Of a stretch of 64,000 nucleotides of DNA, positions 24,198 through 33,077 are shown piece by piece (the stretch's first letter is position 1; each line of letters begins with the position of its first letter). The position numbers were made by a program, and so were the translations under genes. This DNA comes from Halodesulfurarchaeum formicicum (GTDB taxonomy: Archaea > Halobacteriota > Halobacteria > Halobacteriales > Halobacteriaceae), in NCBI RefSeq assembly GCF_001886955.1, contig NZ_CP016804.1, positions 682,001 to 746,000 of the forward strand, given 5' to 3'. Under the pieces are notes generated by a model. The model was not told the origin of the DNA. It searched no databases and saw only the letters and a list, made by a program, of their open reading frames with translations.

Positions 24198-24410
24198 ATG
24201 GCGGTCCGAAACGCGGTCGCACAGACGGGGGTCATGACTCTGGGGTATCTCGTGAGTTTCCTGTGCTTCCGGGCCGCTATCGTTGGGTATGCACACGAGG
24301 CGTTGATCGCGGCCCCGCTCGCGGTTGCGGCCGGGGCGATCTTTATCGTCCTCGCTGCCTACGCCCAGACCGAACTTCTCCTCGGTGACCGACTCTCCGG
24401 TTCCTCGTAG
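24198..24410 (+). CDS. Small two-helix membrane protein
   Basis: A 70-residue protein starting MAVRNAVAQTGVMTLGYLVS; a GTG just before it is an alternative. Helices are VMTLGYLVSFLCFRAAIVGY and APLAVAAGAIFIVLAAYAQT, followed by a short soluble tail. An AT-rich AATTTAATC about 40 nt upstream could be its box A. No family recognised. The gene ends 10 nt before the convergent DUF2064-like gene. Confidence 0.6.
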   Translation: MAVRNAVAQTGVMTLGYLVSFLCFRAAIVGYAHEALIAAPLAVAAGAIFIVLAAYAQTELLLGDRLSGSS

Positions 24411-24420
24411 GCCCGACCGG

Positions 24421-25167
24421 TTACGCTGTCTCGGCGCTTTGCACGACGCCGTCTTCGACCTCGATCCCCCGCTCCTGGATCACGTTCCAGAACCGCTCCG
24501 GGACGGGTTTGCCCGCCAGGTGGTCGGCTTCAATTCGGGACCGAACGGTCCGGAAATCCGCCGGGGAGTCGAGGACCGTCCGCTGCTGGACGAACCCAAC
24601 ATCGAGGTCCGCTTCCGTTGCACGCCGGGTCAATTCCTCGATCGGTCGGGTCTCGAAGGCGTCCTCGAAGTCGATCGGCTCGGCGAACCCGGCGAAGTAC
24701 ACGTCACCCCGGGCTGCTGGCCCGAGAATCACATCGTCTCGGCGGAGGTTCAACGTGGCCTCGTCGACCACCGACCGGGCCAGACGAGGCACGCAAGGGC
24801 GGAGGGCCGCTGCGGACTGCCGCCCCTCGTCCCGGACCAGATGGGTGATCGCGTTCCCGGCGATCGCCGAGAAGTTGGACCCGACCTGAGGCTCGAAGCG
24901 AACGTCGGCCAGCCGATCCGCCGACATGGCTTCGGCGGCGATCTCACGCAGGTCGGCCTCTGGGTCAGCACCTGCCGGCAGCCCCTCGGCCGTCGGATAG
25001 TTGACCAGGATGTCGATGGTGCTCCGGGCGAGGGTCTCCATCGTATCTCCCAACAGTGCCCGGTAGAGTTCAAGGCCGTCCGCCGGCGTGAGTTCCGTCT
25101 CCTCGAGAAGGCGCTGGCAAGCGATCCCTTCGACCGGTGGGTCGGCGACGAGTACAACAGTCGTCAT
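24421..25167 (-). CDS. DUF2064-like (glycosyl/nucleotidyltransferase-fold) protein
   Basis: A 248-residue soluble protein. The start MTTVVLVADPPVEGIACQRL is followed by ETELTPADGLELYRALLGDT. Mid-protein VRFEPQVGSNFSAIAGNAIT and RRDDVILGPAARGDVYFAGF resemble the LGPAxDGGYYLIG stretch of DUF2064 / TIGR04282 transferase-like proteins, a GT-A fold group related to CofC. Key sugar-nucleotide residues cannot be verified by eye. It begins 81 nt after the chorismate synthase stop on the same strand. Confidence 0.55.
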   Translation of the reverse strand: MTTVVLVADPPVEGIACQRLLEETELTPADGLELYRALLGDTMETLARSTIDILVNYPTAEGLPAGADPEADLREIAAEAMSADRLADVRFEPQVGSNFSAIAGNAITHLVRDEGRQSAAALRPCVPRLARSVVDEATLNLRRDDVILGPAARGDVYFAGFAEPIDFEDAFETRPIEELTRRATEADLDVGFVQQRTVLDSPADFRTVRSRIEADHLAGKPVPERFWNVIQERGIEVEDGVVQSAETA

Positions 25168-25247
25168 CGTCGCGGCCCTCCCTGTGCAGTCATAGATGCT
25201 GTTCGACGGTCCCGCACCTAAAACTCCGCGATCGCCGGCTTTCTCAC

Positions 25248-26393
25248 TCACTCCGGGCGACTCGGATGGTAGTCAGTGTCGTACTCGCCAGGACGACCGT
25301 CGAGGCGATCCGGGGTGATCCGCCCGGCGAGCAGCATGAAGTCCACGATCGTGATCGCGGCCATCGCCTCGATGACGGGCACGGCACGCGGGGGTAACAC
25401 GGGATCGTGGCGGCCGGTTACCTGAACCGTCTTCTCCTCGCCGGTCTCCCAGTCGACGGTCGTCTGTTCGCTCGGGATCGAGGTCGGCGCGTGGAGGGTT
25501 ACCTCGCCGTAAATCGGCTCGCCGGTGGTGATCCCGCCTTGCACGCCCCCGTGGTCGTTTTCGACCGGCGTGGGGTCCCCATCCTCGTCGACGGTCCACT
25601 CGTCGTTGCGCTCCAGCCCGGAGACCGATCCGGCCCCCCGTCCTAGTCCGATCTCGAAGGCGGTCGTCGCCGGGACGGCCATCATCGCCTGACCCAGTCG
25701 CGCCTCGACGGCGTCGAACCGCGGCGCACCGAGCCCTCGGGGAACGCCCTGGATCTCGAAACTGACTGCGCCGCCGATCGAATCGCCCTGCCGCTGGTAC
25801 TCCTCGATAACCTCCCGCATTTCCGCGGCGGTCTCGGGGTGCGCACAGCGAACGTCTGTCTCCTCGGTGTGTTTGCCCATCTCCTCGAAGGTGACCGGTG
25901 GGGATTCGATGTCGCCGATCCGACTGACGTGGGCCCGGACCTCGATGTCCTCAGTTTCGAGTATCTGCTTCGCGATCGCTCCGGCGGCGACCCAGTTGAC
26001 CGTCTCGCGAGCGGAGGAACGCCCACCGCCGCCCCAGTTCCGGGTGCCGAACTTCGCCGAGTAGGTGAAATCACCGTGACTCGGCCGCGGCGCCGTGATG
26101 AACGGCTCGTACTTCCCCGAACGGGCGTCCCTGTTCTGGATGGTGAGGCCGATGGGCGTACCGGTGGTGTAACCGTCCTGAATCCCGCTCTGGATCTCGA
26201 CGCTGTCCGGTTCGTCCCGACTGGTCGAGATGTGTGACTGGCCGGGCTTGCGACGGTCCAGTTCTGCCTGAATCGCCGCTCGATCCAGTTCGAGGCCCGC
26301 CGGGCACCCGGAGACCACGACGCCCATTCCCGGTCCGTGGCTCTCTCCGTAGGTACTGATCTGGAAGAGCCGACCGAAGCGATTGCCGTTCAT
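25248..26393 (-). CDS. aroC: Chorismate synthase
   Basis: A 381-residue enzyme converting EPSP to chorismate using reduced FMN. Signatures: MNGNRFGRLFQISTYGESHG (GESHG), DRRKPGQSHISTSRDEPDSV, RPSHGDFTYSAKFGTRNWGG (the motif with G-R-S-S-A-R-E-T following) and GGVQGGITTGEPIY. Length normal. It lies 44 nt downstream of aroA on the same strand, forming a two-gene shikimate unit. Confidence 0.97.
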   Translation of the reverse strand: MNGNRFGRLFQISTYGESHGPGMGVVVSGCPAGLELDRAAIQAELDRRKPGQSHISTSRDEPDSVEIQSGIQDGYTTGTPIGLTIQNRDARSGKYEPFITAPRPSHGDFTYSAKFGTRNWGGGGRSSARETVNWVAAGAIAKQILETEDIEVRAHVSRIGDIESPPVTFEEMGKHTEETDVRCAHPETAAEMREVIEEYQRQGDSIGGAVSFEIQGVPRGLGAPRFDAVEARLGQAMMAVPATTAFEIGLGRGAGSVSGLERNDEWTVDEDGDPTPVENDHGGVQGGITTGEPIYGEVTLHAPTSIPSEQTTVDWETGEEKTVQVTGRHDPVLPPRAVPVIEAMAAITIVDFMLLAGRITPDRLDGRPGEYDTDYHPSRPE

Positions 26394-26437
26394 GCCTGTC
26401 TGCTCGGGGGGCCACGCTTTGAGGCTTTGGAAAGCGC

Positions 26438-27721
26438 CTATTCTGTCGCCAGGTCCGCACCGAGTTGGTCCAACACGTCGAAAAAAGCAGGGAACGAAAC
26501 CGCCACGTCTTCCGCGTCTGAGATCCGAGTCTCACCGTCGGCCACCAGGCCGGCAACGGTCAGGGACATGACGATACGGTGGTCGCCCCGACCGTCGAGT
26601 GTGGCGCCTGTGAGTTCGCTCTCCCCGCCGTGGATCGTGAGTGTATCCCGCTCTTCGGTTACCGTGACGCCCATTCGCTCCAGCGATTCGGCCATGGCCG
26701 CCACTCGGTCTGTCTCCTTGTAGCGGACGTGCTCGCAGTTCTCGATGGTGGTCGTGCCCCCCGCTATTGCCCCCAGCACGGCGATCGTCGGGAGCAGATC
26801 GGGCGTGTCACCCACGTCGACCGTGATACCGGAGAGCGCCGACTGCGAGACGGTTGCTCGGCCGTTTGCCTCGTCCCAGTCGATGTCCGCACCCATGCGC
26901 TCCAGAATCTCGACGATCGCGCTGTCGCCCTGCGGGCCTGGGAACAGTCCTTCGACCGTGACCTCACCGCCGGCGACCGCCCCGGCGGCGAGCAGGTACG
27001 AGGCCGCGGAGAAGTCTCCCGGGACGGTATAGCCGTCCGCTGGGGTTTCGTACTCCTGCTTGCCGGGGACGACAAAGCCCACATCCGTCCGCTCGACGGC
27101 GACGCCGAACGCGGCCAGCACGTCGATCGTGATGTCCACGTAGGGCCCCGATTTCAGCGCGGACCGCAGCGCGATCTCGATTCCCGAGTCGGTCCTCGCG
27201 CCCGCCATCAGAAGCGAGGTGATGAACTGCGAGGAGACGTCCCCGGGAATCCGGACCGTGCCCCCGTCCGCCCAGCCTTCGACGACGATCGGGGCCTGGT
27301 CGGTGCCCCGGGTACTCCACGCGTGACCGCCCAACTGGTCGATCGCGTCGAGCATCGGCCCCTGAGGACGTGATCGAAGCGATTCGTCCCCGGTCAGCAC
27401 CGTCGCCCCGTCCACGAGGCCGGCGACGCCCATCGCCAGCCGGATCGTGGTGCCGCTGTTCGCACAGTCGATGACGTCGGCCGGAACCGCTGGCTTGTCG
27501 CCAAAGCCGGACACTGTGAGTGAATCGTCTTCCTGCTCGACTTGTGCTCCGAAGGCCTCGACAGCCCGCATCGAGGCCCGCGTATCCGCACTCACGAGCG
27601 GCCGGTGAATCTCGGTTTCGCCGCCGTACGCGCCGGCGAAGATCGCCCGGTGGGTGTAACTCTTCGAAGGCGGGGCGGCGACCGACCCCGAGACGGTCGA
27701 CTGTGACACCGTCGCGTGCAT
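26438..27721 (-). CDS. aroA: 3-phosphoshikimate 1-carboxyvinyltransferase (EPSP synthase)
   Basis: A 427-residue enzyme joining shikimate 3-phosphate and PEP. The start [20 protein letters not shown] contains [11 protein letters not shown] (PSKS substrate loop). [34 protein letters not shown] and [19 protein letters not shown] are the standard blocks, and the C-terminus has [13 protein letters not shown]. The chosen start agrees with family starts. It is divergent from an M24 peptidase gene 71 nt away, so the two promoters lie in that gap. Confidence 0.97.
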   Translation of the reverse strand: MHATVSQSTVSGSVAAPPSKSYTHRAIFAGAYGGETEIHRPLVSADTRASMRAVEAFGAQVEQEDDSLTVSGFGDKPAVPADVIDCANSGTTIRLAMGVAGLVDGATVLTGDESLRSRPQGPMLDAIDQLGGHAWSTRGTDQAPIVVEGWADGGTVRIPGDVSSQFITSLLMAGARTDSGIEIALRSALKSGPYVDITIDVLAAFGVAVERTDVGFVVPGKQEYETPADGYTVPGDFSAASYLLAAGAVAGGEVTVEGLFPGPQGDSAIVEILERMGADIDWDEANGRATVSQSALSGITVDVGDTPDLLPTIAVLGAIAGGTTTIENCEHVRYKETDRVAAMAESLERMGVTVTEERDTLTIHGGESELTGATLDGRGDHRIVMSLTVAGLVADGETRISDAEDVAVSFPAFFDVLDQLGADLATE

Positions 27722-27792
27722 ACCGGGAACTCGGAGGCCGTTCACATGACGGTTCCGGAGACGTTTTGCGCCCGGCCGCCGACCGCCCCAAT

Positions 27793-28962
27793 ATGGACCT
27801 CTCCCGACTCGACGAATACCTCGATTCGGCGGACCTGGACGGTTATCTCCTCGATGCGGATTCGACGGACCCGAGCCAGTATTACCTCTCGGGTTTTGAC
27901 GCGCCGGATCCGTTCGTAACCCTCTACACACCCGCCCAGACCGCGATCCTCACCTCGCCGCTCGAGTACGCCCGGGCGAAAACGGAGAGTCGAGCCGACG
28001 CGGTGCGACGACTCGGCGATTACGACTACCGCGAGAAGCGGGCCGAACACGGCCGTGAACAGGCCAGAAGCATGGTTCTCGCCGAATTCCTCGCGGAGTT
28101 CGACGTGACCGCGGTGGGGACCAACCGCCGGTTCCCGCTTTTTACCGCGGACTCGCTCCGGGACCGACAGGTCACCGTTCAGGCGGATCCGGATGACGTG
28201 ATCGAGGAGATCCGGGCGACCAAGACGGAGCAAGAACTGGCTCACATCCGGGAGGCCCAGTCGGCAAACGAGGCCGCCATGGAGGCGGCCGAGGCCATGA
28301 TCGCGGACGCCGAGGTTGGATCCGACGGCGACCTCCAGCTCGATGGCGAGGTCCTGACCAGCGAGCGCGTGAAGGCCACCATCGAGCGGACGCTACTCGA
28401 CCGTGGGTTCGCCCTCGACGATACCATCGTCGCGAGCGGACAGACCGGCGCGAACCCTCACGACTCGGGGTCGGGCCCGATCGGGGTCGACGAGCCGATC
28501 ATCGTGGACATCTTCCCGCAGTCCAAGACCACGAAGTACCACGCGGACATGACCCGGACCTTCCTCAAGGGTGAACCGACAGCGGAAGTGGCGGACTTCT
28601 ACGAGACCACCAAGCGCGCCAAGGCGGCCGCCCTGGAGACCGTCGAGGCGGGCGTAACGGGAGCGGACGTTCACGACGCAGTCTGTGATGTCTACGAGAA
28701 CGCCGGGTACCCCACGCTTCGGGAGGACGAGTCGACGGAGACTGGGTTCATCCACGGCACCGGTCATGGAGTCGGGCTGGCCGTCCACGAGCAGCCCCAG
28801 ATCAGCCCGGACGGCGGCGAACTGGAAGCGGGCCAGGTCATCACGATCGAACCGGGGCTCTACGATCCGGCAGTCGGCGGTGTCCGGATCGAGGATCTGG
28901 TGGTCGTCACGGAGGACGGCTACGAGAACCTCACCGACTACTCGGAAACTCTGGTCGTGTAG
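27793..28962 (+). CDS. M24-family Xaa-Pro peptidase
   Basis: A 389-residue creatinase/prolidase-fold enzyme: [20 protein letters not shown] begins the N-terminal domain (1-150). The catalytic domain shows the metal ligands in [20 protein letters not shown] (Asp, Asp), [20 protein letters not shown] (His), VITIEPGLY (Glu) and [14 protein letters not shown] (Glu). It cleaves X-Pro bonds at the N-terminus of peptides in the cytosol. Whether it is an aminopeptidase P or prolidase is not decidable here. Confidence 0.93.
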   Translation: MDLSRLDEYLDSADLDGYLLDADSTDPSQYYLSGFDAPDPFVTLYTPAQTAILTSPLEYARAKTESRADAVRRLGDYDYREKRAEHGREQARSMVLAEFLAEFDVTAVGTNRRFPLFTADSLRDRQVTVQADPDDVIEEIRATKTEQELAHIREAQSANEAAMEAAEAMIADAEVGSDGDLQLDGEVLTSERVKATIERTLLDRGFALDDTIVASGQTGANPHDSGSGPIGVDEPIIVDIFPQSKTTKYHADMTRTFLKGEPTAEVADFYETTKRAKAAALETVEAGVTGADVHDAVCDVYENAGYPTLREDESTETGFIHGTGHGVGLAVHEQPQISPDGGELEAGQVITIEPGLYDPAVGGVRIEDLVVVTEDGYENLTDYSETLVV

Positions 28963-29006
28963 GCCAGAGCGAATCCTTTTGTCCAGCCGCTAATTATCTG
29001 TTGTCA

Positions 29007-29732
29007 ATGGACGTGTTGATCGTCGGTGCCGGGGCCGTGGGCCGCTGGTTTGCGGGCCTTCTCGACGGCCCGGTTGCTTTTGCCGATGCGGATCGCGAGA
29101 CGGCCGTCGCGGCTGCGGGTGAGTTCGAAACCGGTTCCGTGGCGTCGCTCTCGGCGGACGATTCGTATGATGTCGTGGTGATCGCGGTGCCGATGCGAGT
29201 TGCCGAGACGGTGATCCGCGAGCAGGCACCCCGCGCAAATCGAGCGGTGGTCGACCTCACCGGGTCGATGGTCGAACCGCTTGCGGCGATGGCCGCGGTC
29301 GCCGAGGAGCGGGAACGAATGAGTCTCCACCCGCTTTTCGCCCCGGAGCATGCACCGGGCCGGGTCGCAAAGTCGGTTGGAGCGGGTGGGCCCGTGGTGG
29401 ACGAACTGAGCCGGGCGCTCGTGGAAGCCGGAAACACGGTGGTTCCAGTCGAGCCGGCGGTGCACGACGACGCGATGCGAACCGTGCAGGGCCAGGTCCA
29501 CGCGGCCATCCTGGCTTTCGGACTCGCTTCCGAGCCCGTTCCTGATGAACTTGCGACCCCGGTTTACGAGGATCTTCAGGCGCTTCGCGAGCGGGTCACG
29601 TCCGGGACGCCGGGTGTGTACGCCGACATTCAGGAGACCTTCGACGGCGTCGAGGCCCTGCAAGCCGCCGTCGACCGACTCGCCGAGGCCGATCGGGCCG
29701 AGTTCGAGGAGTTGTACCGCGATGCCCGTTGA
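29007..29732 (+). CDS. tyrA: Prephenate dehydrogenase-like protein
   Basis: A 241-residue NAD(P)-binding protein. MDVLIVGAGAVGRWFAGLLD is the Rossmann loop (GAGAVG). VVVIAVPMRVAETVI, VVDLTGSMVEP and MSLHPLFAPEHAPGR (the family's GxHPMFGP) match prephenate dehydrogenase, and HDDAMRTVQGQVHAAIL continues the helical dimer domain. It would convert prephenate to 4-hydroxyphenylpyruvate for tyrosine. Aromatic-pathway neighbours aroC, aroA, chorismate mutase and shikimate kinase lie within 8 kb. It overlaps the next gene by 11 nt. Confidence 0.85.
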   Translation: MDVLIVGAGAVGRWFAGLLDGPVAFADADRETAVAAAGEFETGSVASLSADDSYDVVVIAVPMRVAETVIREQAPRANRAVVDLTGSMVEPLAAMAAVAEERERMSLHPLFAPEHAPGRVAKSVGAGGPVVDELSRALVEAGNTVVPVEPAVHDDAMRTVQGQVHAAILAFGLASEPVPDELATPVYEDLQALRERVTSGTPGVYADIQETFDGVEALQAAVDRLAEADRAEFEELYRDAR

Positions 29733-31128
29733 CCGAACGGCGGTCCGGGACACCGCGAAGTACCTCCGGCAGATCAGGCCGATCGACCCGGCGGAAGTGA
29801 GCGAGTACGTGCCCGACCAGCCCGATCCCCGGGTCCTCCGACAGCTCCTTCGCGAGATGGCCCTGGAACTGGGGATTGCCGAAGGCCCTGACGGGCTGTT
29901 CCGGCCGGCGGCTACCGGCCCATTCAGGCGGCCCTTCGACGGTGTCGAGGGCCTGCCGGCGGCATACGACCGGGAACTCGAAGCACTCCTCGTCGAGCAG
30001 TACGGGCCGGACTGGCACCGGGGGGACAGTGGGGCGGCCATTCGCGAGCGAATCGAGCGACTCAAGGCCGATTACTTCGCGGGCCGGTCGGTCTCCTATG
30101 ATTGGGACCTCGCCCTGGCGTACGCGATCTATCACCTCGCGGATTACTACGCGAGCACCCAGTACCTGCTTGCCGAACTCTCGCGCGAGGGGCTCGTCCC
30201 CAGCCAGGCCCGGATTTTGGATGTGGGGGCCGGTGTGGGTGGACCCGCGCTGGCGATTGCGGATTTCTTCGACGTGTCGAATCGCGAGCCGGACTCGCTC
30301 CCGGTCCTGGACTATCAGGCCGTCGAACCCGCAGCGGCCGCCGATGTGCTTGAAGCGCTGCTGGGTAGCGGGCCACGAAACGTCTCGGTTTCGATCGCAG
30401 GGGAGACAGCCGAGGCTTTTGAGTCGAATGAGACCTACGATCTGATCTTCTTCAACAATGTACTCTCGGAACTGGAAAACCCGGTCGAGACTGCCGAACG
30501 CTATCTCGATTTGCTCGCTCCAGACGGCTCGCTCGTCTTAACCGCTCCGGCCGACCGCAACACGAGCATCCAGCTTCGCGAGGTGGAGCGCGAACTCGAA
30601 ACGCGTGGCGCGACCGTCTACGGGCCGACAGTCCGGCTCTGGCCGAACGAACGCCCCACGGAGGACTGCTGGTCCTTCGACAAGCAACCTGATATCACGG
30701 TACCGGGTGTCCAGGCGACCCTGGCCGAGGGGGCCGACCGCGCCGCGACCGTGAGAAACACCTCCGTCAAGTACTCCTATTCCATCCTCCGGACCGACGG
30801 TGAACGGCGTAATGACCTGGCGCTTTCCCGGTCGAACGTCGCGATGCTGGGCGAAATGGAAACTCATGTCGGGAGTCGGATCGACTTGGTCGTCGCGAAA
30901 CTCTCCCGGAACCTCGCCGAGGACGGACACCCGCTTTACAAGGTCAGTGACGGCAGCGAGTCCGAAAATCACTTCGCCGTACTGGTCAACGAGACGGAAC
31001 TGAACCAGGCCCTTCGCCGGGCGGACTACGGCGATCTGCTCTCGGTGACCAACGTGCTGGCACTCTACAACGACGACGAGGGGGCTTACAACCTGGTCGT
31101 CGACGAGGAGACCATCGTCGACACCTGA
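29722..31128 (+). CDS. Rsm22-family methyltransferase-like protein
   Basis: A 468-residue protein. Residues about 110-270 hold a SAM-binding core (ARILDVGAGVGGPALAIADF, YDLIFFNNVLSELENPVETA) as in the Rsm22/METTL17 family associated with the small ribosomal subunit. The C-terminal part is RSNVAMLGEMETHVGSRIDL and a further beta-rich region. I find only one cysteine in the whole protein, so the iron-sulfur cluster described for METTL17-type members is not possible here. It overlaps the tyrA-like gene by 11 nt. Target RNA unknown. Confidence 0.75.
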   Translation: MPVDRTAVRDTAKYLRQIRPIDPAEVSEYVPDQPDPRVLRQLLREMALELGIAEGPDGLFRPAATGPFRRPFDGVEGLPAAYDRELEALLVEQYGPDWHRGDSGAAIRERIERLKADYFAGRSVSYDWDLALAYAIYHLADYYASTQYLLAELSREGLVPSQARILDVGAGVGGPALAIADFFDVSNREPDSLPVLDYQAVEPAAAADVLEALLGSGPRNVSVSIAGETAEAFESNETYDLIFFNNVLSELENPVETAERYLDLLAPDGSLVLTAPADRNTSIQLREVERELETRGATVYGPTVRLWPNERPTEDCWSFDKQPDITVPGVQATLAEGADRAATVRNTSVKYSYSILRTDGERRNDLALSRSNVAMLGEMETHVGSRIDLVVAKLSRNLAEDGHPLYKVSDGSESENHFAVLVNETELNQALRRADYGDLLSVTNVLALYNDDEGAYNLVVDEETIVDT

Positions 31129-31167
31129 GGCGGTGTGCTTTTGCGCCGGGCCCTCCTCGACAGTCGT

Positions 31168-31938
31168 ATGTCCGGGTCCCTTGACATCCTCGTGACGAAC
31201 GACGACGGCATCGAGAGCCCCGGGATTCGAGCGCTCGCTCAGGAACTCTCGACGGTCGGGGAGGTCACCGTCGTTGCGCCCGCGGACAACAAAAGTGCCG
31301 TCGGACGGGCCAGTTCGCGGGAGGTCCGAGTTCGGGAGACCGATCTGGGATATGCTATCGAGGGGACCCCTGTGGACTGTGTGGTCGCCGGTATCGGTTC
31401 GCTCGCTCCGTATCCCGACGTGGTCGTCGCCGGGATCAACAAAGGCGCGAACCTTGGGATGTACGTCCTCGGCCGCTCGGGGACAGTCAGTGCCGCCGTC
31501 GAAGCGGCGTTTTTCGACGTGCCCTCGATCGCAACCTCGCTGTACCTGCCCGACGAGAAGTGGAAGCGCACGCTCGATATCGAGGCCTACGACCATGCGG
31601 CCCGGGCCACGAGACACCTCGTCGAGAACGCCGTGGGCAGCGGCGTGTTCGAGGAGGCGGATTACCTCAATCTCAACGCGCCGGACCCGGACGTCGAACC
31701 GCAGGGGATGCGCGTGACCCGCCCCTCCCGAGCCTACGACATGACCGCCGAACGGGACGGCGAGTGGGTGTCCCTCAAAGACCGGATGTGGCAGCGCATG
31801 GAGACCCAGAGTCTGGCCGACGGCGCTGACACCGACCGCCGGGCCGTTGTCGAGGGGCAGATAAGCGTCTCGCCGCTGACCGCACCACACACACCCGAGG
31901 GCTACGGAAAGCTCGAAGACCTGGTCGCGTCGTACTGA
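31168..31938 (+). CDS. surE: 5'/3'-nucleotidase SurE
   Basis: A 256-residue survival protein that dephosphorylates nucleoside monophosphates. The metal site is ILVTNDDGIESPGIRAL (NDDG), followed by VVAPADNKSAVGRASS (the S-G/N-x-G loop) and GTPVDCVVAGIG, VVVAGINKGANLGMYVLGRS (GxNxG). Length is normal. The start at ATG 31168 removes 11 residues of an upstream extension and matches family starts (SGSLDILVTNDDG). Confidence 0.96.
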   Translation: MSGSLDILVTNDDGIESPGIRALAQELSTVGEVTVVAPADNKSAVGRASSREVRVRETDLGYAIEGTPVDCVVAGIGSLAPYPDVVVAGINKGANLGMYVLGRSGTVSAAVEAAFFDVPSIATSLYLPDEKWKRTLDIEAYDHAARATRHLVENAVGSGVFEEADYLNLNAPDPDVEPQGMRVTRPSRAYDMTAERDGEWVSLKDRMWQRMETQSLADGADTDRRAVVEGQISVSPLTAPHTPEGYGKLEDLVASY

Positions 31939-32081
31939 TCGTGAGTCCAGTTTCGGATCCTCTCGCGGGTTTCCCGCTGCTTGTTCAGGTCCATTAGACA
32001 ATATCGATTGTGCGTTCGCGGAAATACCGCTGTGGGTAATAGTGGGCAAGAGTTTTCCAGAACCGCACCGTAGTGTGTACC

Positions 32082-32324
32082 ATGCCGAAAGTGGATGCGC
32101 GGGACATGCGAACCAACGAGACCGACGACCGAGGCCGAATCTACCTTGGGACGGAGTATGCTAACAAGCGGGTGACTGTCGCTGTCGTCGAAGTCGAGTC
32201 CGAACGACCCGACGAGGAACAATTAGCTGCTGCGTACCGCGAGGCTTCCCAGAGCGCCGGCCGCCTCGCTGCGGAGTGGGAGGGGGCGTCTGATGAGGCG
32301 TGGACGGACTCGATGGATGAGTGA
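32082..32324 (+). CDS. Antitoxin, AbrB-like, of a MazF-type pair
   Basis: An 80-residue protein: MPKVDARDMRTNETDDRGRI, then YLGTEYANKRVTVAVVEVES, matching a swapped-hairpin AbrB/VapB-like DNA-binding start (DDRGRIYLGTEYANKRV). An acidic helix-rich tail ends SDEAWTDSMDE, which would block the toxin. It overlaps the MazF-like gene by 8 nt, the usual antitoxin-toxin order. The 143 bp upstream hold no gene. Confidence 0.75.
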   Translation: MPKVDARDMRTNETDDRGRIYLGTEYANKRVTVAVVEVESERPDEEQLAAAYREASQSAGRLAAEWEGASDEAWTDSMDE

Positions 32325-32670
32325 GCGTCCCGCGGTTCGTCGGGGTGACATCGTTATCGTTCGCCTTGACCCTGCCGAAGGTCACGAGATGAAAAAGACT
32401 CGACCTGCGGTGGTCGTACAAAACGATATTGGAAATCGCAATTCGAGTACGACCATCGTTGCTCCGACGACAGGAACACACCGAGGCTACCCATTCGAAG
32501 TACTGGTCGAAGCGGATGGGTCATCGTTCGAGAAGGACTCCTCGGTTCGTCTCGACCAGATCCGTGTCGTCTCCATCGAAAAGCGGATTCAGTCGGTTGT
32601 CGGGAGTTTGAGCGACCCGACAATGGCCAAGGTGGATGAGGCACTGAAACTGAGTCTCGGTCTGGGTTGA
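32317..32670 (+). CDS. MazF/PemK-family mRNA interferase toxin
   Basis: A 117-residue protein: MSERPAVRRGDIVIVRLDPA, then EGHEMKKTRPAVVVQNDIGN, STTIVAPTTGTHRGYPFEVL, SSVRLDQIRVVSIEKRIQSV and VGSLSDPTMAKVDEALKLSL. RGDIV, KKTRPAVVVQ and LDQIR are the conserved MazF/PemK strands. Such proteins cleave mRNA at short sequences. The start inside the antitoxin gene couples translation. Confidence 0.93.
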   Translation: MSERPAVRRGDIVIVRLDPAEGHEMKKTRPAVVVQNDIGNRNSSTTIVAPTTGTHRGYPFEVLVEADGSSFEKDSSVRLDQIRVVSIEKRIQSVVGSLSDPTMAKVDEALKLSLGLG

Positions 32671-32768
32671 GTCACCGGTTTCGGGGTTGCGGTCATCTGT
32701 GAGTCGCGCTATCCGTAAACCTTGTAGACTGTGAGTGCGCGTAAGAGGCACTGGAACAATCTTTTTTC

Positions 32769-33077
32769 CTACCGGTTCTCCCGCTGTTCGACCTTGTTCA
32801 ACTCGATCAACAGCCTGAAAATCGCCTTGACCAGATTCGACTCCACGTCGTACTTCTCGGCGTTCGCACCGGCCCGATCCATTACGGCCTGCTCCTGGCT
32901 CTCGTCGGTGGTCGGAAGCCCCTGCTCGGCTTTGACCTGGGCGATCGTGTCCGCAACGTAGGTCCGTCGGGCGATCAACTCCACGATGTCGTGGTCGATC
33001 ATCCGGATCTCCTCACGGAGGTCGTCTAGTGACATGTCCTCTGTCGGCGTCTCGCCTGGAGTGTTCGATTCGCTCAT
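32769..33077 (-). CDS. Chorismate mutase (AroQ type)
   Basis: A 102-residue all-helical enzyme turning chorismate into prephenate: MSLDDLREEIRMIDHDIVEL, then IARRTYVADTIAQVKAEQGL, SQEQAVMDRAGANAEKYDVE and SNLVKAIFRLLIELNKVEQR. The motif LRxxIxxID..I..LIxRR....I...K is diagnostic. An acidic 14-residue extension precedes it. Its ATG overlaps the shikimate kinase stop by 4 nt (ATGA), so both are in one operon. Confidence 0.94.
   Translation of the reverse strand: MSESNTPGETPTEDMSLDDLREEIRMIDHDIVELIARRTYVADTIAQVKAEQGLPTTDESQEQAVMDRAGANAEKYDVESNLVKAIFRLLIELNKVEQRENR

Noticed and set aside
23107-24296. Open frames across the tRNA-Ser array on both strands
   Set aside because: They translate repeated tRNA-like DNA (phrases such as RRGFEPRPRTC recur) and have no protein-like composition beyond the repeats. 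They overlap a tRNA gene.
30538-32049. Minus-strand frame opposite Rsm22 and surE
   Set aside because: Shadow of the two plus-strand genes, no protein family visible.
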